Source: Bacteroidetes bacterium CG2_30_32_10
GTDB lineage: Bacteria > Bacteroidota > Bacteroidia > Bacteroidales > CG2-30-32-10
Reading direction: 5' to 3'
Length of the DNA stretch: 5,248 bases
Assembly (NCBI GenBank): GCA_001872995.1
Contig: MNXO01000118.1
Span: 1-5,248, forward strand
Shown here: in pieces, positions 1 through 5,248 of the stretch
Position numbering within the stretch: position 1 is the stretch's first letter
Layout of the letters: each line of letters begins with the position of its first letter
Notes under the pieces: model-generated
What the model saw: only the letters and a program-made list of their open reading frames with translations
Told to the model about the DNA's origin: nothing
Database searches by the model: none
Program-made: the position numbers and the translations under genes

Positions 1-13
1 AAAATTTTTTCAT
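1..13 (-). CDS. Start of a further gene (MKKF..., runs off left edge)
   Basis: Two bases after the TAG of the fibre remnant there is ATG at 13-11, followed by AAA AAA TTT, giving MKKF before the edge. A Lys-rich start followed by a hydrophobic residue is how secreted proteins in this operon begin (MKNKSK, MKTKTL). The position matches the start of the barrel gene behind the other fibre copy at 4507. Nothing can be said of its product beyond a likely signal peptide. Confidence 0.45.
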
Positions 14-15
14 AA

Positions 16-399
16 CTAATTATTTATTGTTTTCATTTTATTTTCCAATTCTGATATTTTTTTGTTTTGTTCCATCAATTGCTTATTTAGCTCTATAATG
101 TATAGTGTTTGCTCTTCAATCTTTTGCATCATAATGTTTTCCATTTCCGCTATTTTTAGACCATTTTTAGTAATCTCTTCAGATGAAGGTACGTTTGGTA
201 AATGATGATTGGTTTTAACAAATTCTTCTAACTGGGAAATAGACATCAATGGGTGATCTTTTTCAAATACAAAATCACCCCATGAACTAGAATAGCTAAT
301 TTCTATTTCTTCTTTTAGCCATATTCTCCCATCTTTATATAACTTAACTCCATCACCTACTTTAACATTTCCACCACTTACCTCTGTTATAGGTCCAGT
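16..399 (-). pseudogene. 5'-truncated tail-fibre-like protein, C-terminal domain remnant
   Basis: The frame is open for 127 codons from just after an in-frame TAA (402-400) to TAG at 18-16. Its whole length matches the C-terminal module of the gene at 4497-5248: SGGNVKVGDGVKLYKDGRIW, SWGDFVFEKDHPLMSISQLE, HHLPNVPSSEEI, MMQKIEEQTLYIIE, then a Lys/Glu-rich coiled coil (EQNKKISELENKM). No ATG or GTG occurs in frame before TTG 249 / ATG 246. Starting there would give 76-77 residues and discard the conserved 5' half, so that start is probably not native. The frame differs from gene 4, whose stop is at 406-404, so simple readthrough would not join them. Most likely this is the tail left after the front of a fibre gene was lost by recombination. 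A short coiled-coil protein from the 249/246 start, or translation by restart after gene 4, remains possible. There is no internal stop or frameshift, so the loss may be recent or the remnant may be kept. Confidence 0.65.
19..381 (-). repeat. Fibre C-terminal module, copy B (diverged direct repeat)
   Basis: This is the partner of copy A at 4500-4859. It differs by a seven-residue longer coiled coil (TLYII-ELNKQLM-EQNKKI against TLYII-EQNKKI in copy A) and lacks any upstream fibre region. Its left boundary runs into the same kind of gene-start junction as copy A. Confidence 0.7.
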
Positions 400-403
400 T
401 TAT

Positions 404-1246
404 TTAAAAACGCATCTTTATCCCAATATTAGCACCAACACTACCATAAGGCATTTTAAATTTCAATTCTTTTTTAGGCTGATCTTGATTATTGGTTTGG
501 CTTGCTACATCCTCATATAAATAAACATATTCAATTTCTTTATCTCTCATCGGGAGGTTTTGCAGCCTATCAACATTATTGATTTGATAGGTGGTAATCT
601 CACTCTTTTTAGGGGCATATGTCATATCAATGATATTGCATTCTGCATAAAATATCATTTTATCCGATAACTTTACATCAACTCCTAAAGCCGAATTGAT
701 ACCTAAACCGATACCTCCGTTATATTCTGTTACAATATTTTCAGGAATTTGCCCCATGTAACTTTCAACAGTAATATCAATATTTTCAGTATAGGATGGT
801 TTGCCAATAAGCATACCTATTCTTGCATAAGGATTTATTTTTTCAAAATCAGTTTTAAATACTAACGAAGGACAAATATAAAACATTTTGCTTTGATAGG
901 AAAACATTTGATCTGTAATAGAATCTGGTGAATTGGTTTGTATTTCCATTCTTTTAATTTTAATTCCATATTCATAACCCAACCCCAACTCAAAACTAAC
1001 ATTTTTATTAATTAAATGTCCCCAGCTTACATTTGCATAAACCCCATTACCTAAAGAAAAGTAAGTTGCATCAAATTTAACTTCATCAGGATATAACATT
1101 TGTTGAATTGATGGTTTAATATATGGCGTTTTCTGACCAAATGCAGGCAACCCATATCCCATACCAATTTTTAAATAATTGTTGTTTTGCGAAATCGCAT
1201 GTAAAGAAAATATAATAAAGACTAAGGTGAGTGTTTTCGTTTTCAT
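404..1246 (-). CDS. Outer-membrane beta-barrel protein
   Basis: This 280-residue secreted protein has a signal peptide at 1-19 (MKTK, hydrophobic core, AIS|Q20). The mature chain has repeated amphipathic strand patterns typical of an outer-membrane barrel: NYLKIGMGYGLPAFG, GVYANVSWGHLI, VSFELGLGYEYGIKI, MFYICPSLVFKTD, NPYARIGMLIG, GGIGLGINSALGVDVKL, MIFYAECNIIDMTY and YGSVGANIGIKMRF. The terminal Phe is a BAM-type beta-signal, so the C-terminus looks complete. Long polar stretches (for example around residues 205-262, with TTYQINNVD and ASQTNNQDQPKKE) would be extracellular loops or an extended hairpin. It resembles generic porin-family or OMP beta-brl proteins, with no motif fixing a function. 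It starts 7 bases after the protease stop, so it is surely in the same operon. Possible roles are an anchor, partner or transporter for products of the protease, all by inference. Its stop codon is followed directly by a truncated fibre-like gene. Confidence 0.82.
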   Translation of the reverse strand: MKTKTLTLVFIIFSLHAISQNNNYLKIGMGYGLPAFGQKTPYIKPSIQQMLYPDEVKFDATYFSLGNGVYANVSWGHLINKNVSFELGLGYEYGIKIKRMEIQTNSPDSITDQMFSYQSKMFYICPSLVFKTDFEKINPYARIGMLIGKPSYTENIDITVESYMGQIPENIVTEYNGGIGLGINSALGVDVKLSDKMIFYAECNIIDMTYAPKKSEITTYQINNVDRLQNLPMRDKEIEYVYLYEDVASQTNNQDQPKKELKFKMPYGSVGANIGIKMRF

Positions 1247-1253
1247 TGTTATT

Positions 1254-3797
1254 TTATTTTTTTATCATTTTATTAGTTTCTTTATAATTGTCCGTTACTA
1301 TCTTATAATAATAAACGCCAGGTGGTAGTTTAATTCCATCTATATTTATCTGATAAGTACCAGAATCAAATGGTTTTTTATTTATAAACTCAAAAATTGA
1401 TTTACCTAAAACATCTGTAATAGTAATTTTAACCTGATTTGATTCTAAAATATGGTATTCGATGGTTGTGCTATTTGTAAATGGATTAGGAAAATTTTTT
1501 ATGTAATTTTTTTCTATTTTTAAAGTGTCTAATAATTTACTTGTTTCATAATTTTGAAATAAATCGTTTTCTATAAAGTTGCTAAATGGTATTGGTTGCT
1601 TATAAAAAAATCGTTTATAAGAGAAAAAAGGATCAATATTAGCATTTAAAGTTGCTCCATCTTCCATTATAAAGCCATCTGAAAATTCGATGGAATTACC
1701 AGCATGTAATGTAATATTTGAGCCATTTTTTATAACATAATTACCCATAGGTAATTCATTTGTTACATTATAACCAGCAGTAATACTATTTAATGCAAGA
1801 TAAGATTGTGTTCCAAAATCTTCTTGGTTTTGTAAATAAATATTAGGTAAATAATTGCTTAGAACAGTATAATCAAAAAATATTCTATCAGGAGAAGTTG
1901 GCATAAAACCCAAATTTTGACCTAGTATATTAAATGTTTCATAAACGTATGTTGTAAATTTTGCACTTGTTGTAGTAACATATGAAATATCTACAAAAGT
2001 ATTGCCTAAAATAGGGTTACCCCCACCTAAACCATTTGTTTCACAAATTATTTGAGGGAAAGGGGTTTCGGAAAAATTTACCCATTTTTCAACGGGATGT
2101 TTATAAACAAAATATACACCTGCTGCTAAACTACATCCTTCAATTATAGTTAGTTTATAAACATCACTAGTTGTTGCACCCATATCAGTACCACCTACCA
2201 CATAATTTGAATAAATATGTGAATTAAATGCATAACGAACCGCATTATATGCATTAATTCTGCCATAACCCATTTGTTCGTTCCATGTTCCATTGGATTT
2301 ATTAGTGTATCTTGTATAACAATAACCACCAACTTTATCGCAACTTAATTCAAGTATTCGCTTTACTTCTAATTGAGTGAGTGTAGGATTTATCGATAAA
2401 ATCAAACCCACAACACCTGCTGTAAGAGGACATGAAGCCGATGTTCCATTGAAATCACTATTATAATCTCCAGAAGTAAATCCCCCAGAACCAGTATTGT
2501 CTGTAGTATAAATATTATTTCCTGGAGCTACAACATTCACCCCTCTTTGACCTCCCCAGCTAGAATAATCTGTTTTCATATCATTTTGATCAGTTGCTCC
2601 TACTGCAATTACACGAGGTAAATATGCAGGATATTGGACAAATCTTAGAAAACCAGGCTGTGTACCATAATTTCCTGTTGAAAACAGGAGCACACACCCC
2701 AACCCATTTCTGCCGTTGTCTAATGCATTATTAATAGCATTATCCATATCATCACATTTAAAAACCTTATCACCCCAAGAACAAGATATGATATCTGCAT
2801 CATTATTGGTAGCCCAATTAAAAGCATCAACAACATCGCTGATATAAATTCCACTATAATTATAAAAATTAGAAGCAATGGGTATTATTTTACAATCATA
2901 GGCTATGCCAGCAATGCCTTTATTATTATTGCCTATAGCTGCTATTATACCAGCACAAGCAGTACCATGTGCGCTACCTGCTAAATATGACCCTGGTATA
3001 TAATTACCATTAAGAGATGTATGACCAGGTAAAAGATTGTCTTTTAAATCTTCATGTTCTAAATCAATACCGTTATCAATTATTGCAATTTTAATATTAG
3101 GATTTCCTTTTGTCATTTGCCAAGCTTTTAATGCTAGAATTTTTTCTAAATACCATTGGTTTGGGAAAAAAGGATCATTTGGTATCTCTTCTACAATGCT
3201 ATTATTTGATAATAGTTTGGTGAAAATTAAAAAATCTGGATGAGACCATTCAAATTTACCTGTTTCATAAAAATAATTTGCCATTTTTAAAGCATTTCCC
3301 ATTGAGTTTTTATCTGCACTCAATACAAAAATGTTACTATTATATAAATCTTGTTTAACCAATTTTGTATTGGTGGTTTTAAGTAAATCGAAGAAATCTT
3401 TTTTATTAGTGGTGATTTTAATCTTAACAATAAATTCATCGGTTATTGTAGCAAAAGCATTTTCATTGTTGGAAAAAAAAGGATTAGCAATTACAATATT
3501 ATTATTTTTATTCAATTTAGAAATAGCTTCCTTAATTTGAATAAGAGTTTTTCCATTTTCTACTTCAACTAATGAATAATCAGTATTATTTTTATCATCT
3601 ATAAACGGTTTAAAAGTAAAATCCATTTTTATTATTTCTTGTTTTTTCTCAAATGACAACTTATTATTAAACTTTATAAAAATTCTATCAGTCATTATTG
3701 TAAGTGATTGTTTTTCATCTTTATAATAATAATAGTCTTGTGAGTTAGCTGTTTTAGCTAAAAATAGCATCAACATGAACAATAAAACTTTATTCAT
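1254..3797 (-). CDS. Secreted S8 (subtilisin/kexin-like) serine protease with T9SS sorting domain
   Basis: This 847-residue secreted endopeptidase has a signal peptide at 1-19 (ANS|Q20). Residues 36-190 form a prodomain made of two similar halves. The catalytic S8 domain spans about 207-525, opening with NDPFFPNQWYLEKI, as in kexin-like enzymes. All active-site parts are present: Asp241 in AIIDNGID, His277 in HGTACAG, oxyanion Asn376 in FSTGN and Ser453 in NGTSASCP. Residues about 530-680 are beta-rich and unrecognised. Residues 680-722 (NYVIKNGSNITLHAG..IEFSDGF) match a short beta-stack linker common in T9SS cargo. Residues 767-847 are a type-A T9SS sorting domain (NFPNPF, TDVLGK, PPGVYYYKI, final MIKK), normally removed as the cargo is attached at the cell surface. 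The enzyme is therefore expected to be made as a zymogen, exported by Sec and then T9SS, and activated outside the cell. Ten Cys in the mature part could form disulfides. It is preceded by an A-rich 11-base gap. The substrate is unknown. Confidence 0.95.
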   Translation of the reverse strand: MNKVLLFMLMLFLAKTANSQDYYYYKDEKQSLTIMTDRIFIKFNNKLSFEKKQEIIKMDFTFKPFIDDKNNTDYSLVEVENGKTLIQIKEAISKLNKNNNIVIANPFFSNNENAFATITDEFIVKIKITTNKKDFFDLLKTTNTKLVKQDLYNSNIFVLSADKNSMGNALKMANYFYETGKFEWSHPDFLIFTKLLSNNSIVEEIPNDPFFPNQWYLEKILALKAWQMTKGNPNIKIAIIDNGIDLEHEDLKDNLLPGHTSLNGNYIPGSYLAGSAHGTACAGIIAAIGNNNKGIAGIAYDCKIIPIASNFYNYSGIYISDVVDAFNWATNNDADIISCSWGDKVFKCDDMDNAINNALDNGRNGLGCVLLFSTGNYGTQPGFLRFVQYPAYLPRVIAVGATDQNDMKTDYSSWGGQRGVNVVAPGNNIYTTDNTGSGGFTSGDYNSDFNGTSASCPLTAGVVGLILSINPTLTQLEVKRILELSCDKVGGYCYTRYTNKSNGTWNEQMGYGRINAYNAVRYAFNSHIYSNYVVGGTDMGATTSDVYKLTIIEGCSLAAGVYFVYKHPVEKWVNFSETPFPQIICETNGLGGGNPILGNTFVDISYVTTTSAKFTTYVYETFNILGQNLGFMPTSPDRIFFDYTVLSNYLPNIYLQNQEDFGTQSYLALNSITAGYNVTNELPMGNYVIKNGSNITLHAGNSIEFSDGFIMEDGATLNANIDPFFSYKRFFYKQPIPFSNFIENDLFQNYETSKLLDTLKIEKNYIKNFPNPFTNSTTIEYHILESNQVKITITDVLGKSIFEFINKKPFDSGTYQINIDGIKLPPGVYYYKIVTDNYKETNKMIKK
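1257..1499 (-). other. T9SS type-A C-terminal sorting domain (within protease)
   Basis: The last 81 residues of the protease carry the Por secretion-tail pattern. It starts with NFPNPFTNSTTIEY, followed by the strand VKITITDVLGK, then FDSGTYQINIDG, the PPGVYYYKI motif and a basic end (KMIKK). In known T9SS cargo this domain directs passage through the outer membrane and is cleaved by the PorU sortase. This predicts T9SS genes elsewhere in the genome; none lie in this window. Confidence 0.92.
3228..3692 (-). repeat. Tandem duplicated prodomain module of the protease
   Basis: Two segments, residues 36-108 (TDRIFIKF ... YSLVEVENGKT ... IVIANPFF) and 119-190 (TDEFIVKI ... IFVLSADKNS ... FEWSHPDFL), follow the same plan. 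Each has an opening 'TDxxxxK' strand, a Lys-rich helix, a middle strand, a second helix and a closing '(I/E)..(A/H)(N/D)PxF' strand. This is the order expected of subtilase propeptides (inhibitor I9-like fold), which chaperone folding and block the active site. Direct identity is low, so the duplication is inferred mainly from the shared order of motifs. Confidence 0.5.
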
Positions 3798-3808
3798 AAT
3801 TTTAATTT

Positions 3809-4507
3809 TTAAAATTCATAACCTAAAAATATTCTATAATTGTTTTCTATTGCCAAATTTTTATATTCTAAATTATTGTTATTTCCACCTATAGTTTTAA
3901 TTGAAAACAAATTAAAAATACCATACCAAGTTTCTACCCCTATACTAAATTTTTTATAGATAGTATATTTTGCTCTAATTCCCGCATTCATAGCAATTTT
4001 ATTATACATTTTTGTTAAATTTACTTCTTTCCATTTTCTTGGAATAGAATCAACTTGCCCTAAATAGCCATAATACTTACCTTTAACGGAATAAATATAT
4101 TGCGTTTTTAATGAAGGTGAAATTTCTAACTTGTTTTTTATAATAAATGTAGGAATAATACCCAATTCAATTGATTGAAAAGAATATATATCTTTGTAAC
4201 CGTCTGCTTCAGTTTTAGATTTACCACCAAAAGTATAATAACCAATAAAAGGCATCATTTTAAACTTGTTGTAATTTTTAATTTTTAAATTATAATACAT
4301 TTTTAGTGAAGGTTGTATCCAAAATGAATTCCTTTTATAAACAGTTTTTTTATTCATTAGAAAATCCGTATTGCTTATTCTTAAAGTATTATACCCTACA
4401 CCTATTTCGATACCCAAACCATTATAGAATTTTACATTTTGTCCATTTATTTTAAAAACAAACAAAACAAACATAAATATAAGAATTACTTTACTTTTAT
4501 TTTTCAT
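3809..4507 (-). CDS. Outer-membrane beta-barrel protein (small)
   Basis: This is a 232-residue secreted protein. Residues 1-22 form a signal peptide (MKNKSK followed by a hydrophobic core) with likely cleavage between G22 and Q23. The mature part alternates short amphipathic beta-strand-like segments (GLGIEIGVGYNTL, FWIQPSLKMYYNL, MMPFIGYYTFGG, ELGIIPTFII, MNAGIRAKYTIY, FSIGVETWYGIF) with polar Lys/Asn-rich loops. It ends in Tyr-Glu-Phe. A terminal aromatic residue closing the last strand is the usual beta-signal recognised by the BAM machinery. Length and pattern fit a barrel of roughly 8-10 strands of the OMP beta-brl kind. No enzymatic motif is visible, so its cargo or partner is unknown. 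The ATG lies inside the last codons of the upstream gene (11-base overlap), and the protease gene follows after 11 bases. This links it to protease export or surface function only by context. It shows no convincing sequence relation to the second barrel at 404-1246. Confidence 0.8.
   Translation of the reverse strand: MKNKSKVILIFMFVLFVFKINGQNVKFYNGLGIEIGVGYNTLRISNTDFLMNKKTVYKRNSFWIQPSLKMYYNLKIKNYNKFKMMPFIGYYTFGGKSKTEADGYKDIYSFQSIELGIIPTFIIKNKLEISPSLKTQYIYSVKGKYYGYLGQVDSIPRKWKEVNLTKMYNKIAMNAGIRAKYTIYKKFSIGVETWYGIFNLFSIKTIGGNNNNLEYKNLAIENNYRIFLGYEF
4497..4507 (-). promoter_or_regulatory. 11-base stop/start overlap (translational coupling)
   Basis: The sequence ATGAAAAATAA holds both the ATG of the small barrel gene and the TAA of the fibre gene in different frames. 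Ribosomes ending on the fibre gene can restart on the barrel gene, tying their expression together. No Shine-Dalgarno-like purine block is seen before this ATG; A/T-rich leaders are usual in Bacteroidota. Confidence 0.6.
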
Positions 4508-5248
4508 AACTATTATCTTTTAAGGTTTGCATATCTTTTTCTAGATTTTCGATTTTTTTGTTTTGTTCAATAATATACAAAGTGAGCTGTTCAACTTTTT
4601 GTAGCAATAAATTATTCATATTTCCAAGGTCAATACCATCAGTATCTATTTCTTTTGCAGATGGTATATTTGGTAAGTGCTTTTCTGTAATAATGTATTG
4701 TTCAAGTTCGTTTAAAGACATAAGTTTATAATCTTTATTAAAAACAAAATCACCCCATCCTCCAGGTACACTATTAGCAACCACAATCTTTGTAGAAGCC
4801 CAAACTTTGCCATCATTATATATTTTAACATTATTGCCAATATTAACATTTCCACTCACCGACAAATCCTTACAAATAGTTACATTTTTCTGGTTATAGT
4901 AATTTATCAACAAATCAGAATTATTGCTTTCTATATAATTATGAGCTCCATCATACCCCATTATAACGGTATTTGCATTATTTCCAACAGTAATTTTATT
5001 ATTTATCGTAGTCCCTATACTATTCACCTGCATTAAATTTACCACAGTAGAGTCCCAACAATTGCTATTATCCATAATATAAAACCCCTCATTGGTTTGG
5101 TCGTGGTTCGAATCAATAAAAATGGCAAAATCTTTATCGCTGATAATACGTCCAGCTCCGTTGGCTGCACTTATTATCACTTTAGAAGATTCGTTTGGCG
5201 GAGTATTGTTAATATTTTCAAGAGTAATGTCGGTATTGTTGCCTTTTA
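4497..5248 (-). CDS. Tail-fibre-like surface protein, C-terminal part (5'-partial at window edge)
   Basis: The reading frame is open from the right edge (first whole codon at 5246) to TAA at 4499-4497, giving 249 visible residues. The GTG at 5180 is only a Val inside the sequence ...NESSKVIISAANG..., so the true start lies outside the window. The visible N-terminal part (about 5246-4860) is rich in Asn, Gly and short beta-like stretches (DKDFAIFIDS, GFYIMDNS, NTVIMGYDGAHNYI), which resembles the shaft or head region of fibre-like proteins. From about 4859 comes the module common in Bacteroidota: SGNV..G..VKIYNDGKVW, GWGDFVFNKDYKLMSLNELE, HLPNIPSAKEI, LLLQKVEQLTLYIIEQNKKIENLEKDM. It ends in a likely coiled coil. 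Such modules resemble the C-termini of S74-type fibre chaperones, but I see no evidence of autocleavage. Probable role: a trimeric, exposed surface or fibre protein (inference). It overlaps the next gene by 11 bases, implying coupled translation. Confidence 0.8.
   Translation of the reverse strand, partial: KGNNTDITLENINNTPPNESSKVIISAANGAGRIISDKDFAIFIDSNHDQTNEGFYIMDNSNCWDSTVVNLMQVNSIGTTINNKITVGNNANTVIMGYDGAHNYIESNNSDLLINYYNQKNVTICKDLSVSGNVNIGNNVKIYNDGKVWASTKIVVANSVPGGWGDFVFNKDYKLMSLNELEQYIITEKHLPNIPSAKEIDTDGIDLGNMNNLLLQKVEQLTLYIIEQNKKIENLEKDMQTLKDNSYEK
4500..4859 (-). repeat. Fibre C-terminal module, copy A (diverged direct repeat)
   Basis: This is the coding segment for the SGNV...coiled-coil module of the partial fibre gene. 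It pairs with copy B at 19-381 in the same orientation. Over the 50 residues from 'MS-L/I' to 'TLYII' I count about 23 identities (near 46%), so the copies are old paralogues or independently acquired family members. The base sequences are mostly diverged apart from short AT-rich runs. Confidence 0.75.

Noticed and set aside
16..249. Short independent gene of 77 residues starting at TTG 249
   Set aside because: Strong homology to the other fibre tail continues upstream to about 381, so this start cuts a conserved module. I describe the frame as a truncated remnant to 399 instead.
395..410. Programmed frameshift or readthrough fusing the barrel gene to the fibre remnant
   Set aside because: The barrel ends in a proper beta-signal (MRF) at its stop. 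The remnant has its own in-frame TAA 3 bases further on, and I see no clear slippery site with a supporting structure.
1247..1260. Terminator or promoter in the gap between protease and second barrel
   Set aside because: The gap is 7 bases, with no stem-loop and no room for a Bacteroidota TTG/TAnnTTTG promoter; the A/T runs are ordinary for this sequence.
3037..3243. Plus-strand open frame of 68 codons
   Set aside because: It lies antisense to the catalytic region of the clearly real protease, with no recognisable motif; a shadow frame in AT-rich DNA.
3331..3540. Plus-strand open frame of 69 codons with hydrophobic look
   Set aside because: It is antisense to the protease propeptide. The hydrophobic run is the complement of Lys/Asn-rich codons, not a membrane protein.
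19..4859. Recent tandem duplication of the fibre module
   Set aside because: Only about 46% identity over 50 compared residues and little base-level identity; too diverged to be recent.
1..5248. CRISPR array, insertion sequence, tRNA/rRNA, toxin-antitoxin or phage-defence system
   Set aside because: I found no regularly spaced repeats, transposase motifs, terminal inverted repeats, RNA-gene signatures or defence-protein motifs. The fibre-like domain is also widespread in non-phage surface proteins of Bacteroidota, so it does not prove a prophage.

Overview
The window looks like a piece of a Bacteroidota (Bacteroidetes) genome. It is strongly AT-rich (roughly 30% GC by eye). It encodes a subtilisin-type protease with a type IX secretion (T9SS) C-terminal sorting domain, which is restricted to this phylum. 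All three visible signal peptides place Gln directly after the predicted cleavage site, a known Bacteroidota trait. The C-terminal 'HLPN(I/V)PS ... QK ... TLYII' region, present twice, is also typical of surface or tail-fibre-like proteins of this phylum.

Everything real is on the minus strand, so the reading order is from high to low coordinates. (1) 5246-4497: the 3' part of a surface/tail-fibre-like protein that runs in from beyond the right edge. (2) 4507-3809: a small outer-membrane beta-barrel protein overlapping gene 1 by 11 bases. (3) 3797-1254: an 847-residue secreted S8 serine protease with a long, apparently duplicated prodomain, a complete Asp/His/Ser triad and a T9SS tail. (4) 1246-404: a second outer-membrane beta-barrel protein. 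(5) 399-16: the C-terminal remnant of a second tail-fibre-like protein, open immediately after gene 4 but with no proper start. (6) 13-1: the first four codons of another gene (MKKF...), leaving through the left edge. Gaps between genes are only 2-11 bases. No promoter or terminator is visible, so the block is most likely one co-transcribed, translationally coupled operon whose promoter lies to the right of the window.

The products appear to act together at the cell envelope: one protease sent out by T9SS, two barrels in the outer membrane, and proteins with a coiled-coil C-terminus that resemble exposed fibres. No substrate can be deduced. The most interesting structure is a pattern in the layout. 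Two diverged copies of the fibre C-terminal domain lie in the same orientation, about 4.1 kb apart. Each ends in nearly the same junction sequence, at which a new gene beginning MK(N/K) starts. The left copy has lost its whole N-terminal part exactly at the end of gene 4. This suggests a modular array of fibre-tail plus secreted-protein units shaped by recombination. I see no CRISPR, RNA gene, insertion sequence or recognised defence system. This is mainly an ordinary but neat Bacteroidota surface-protein operon.
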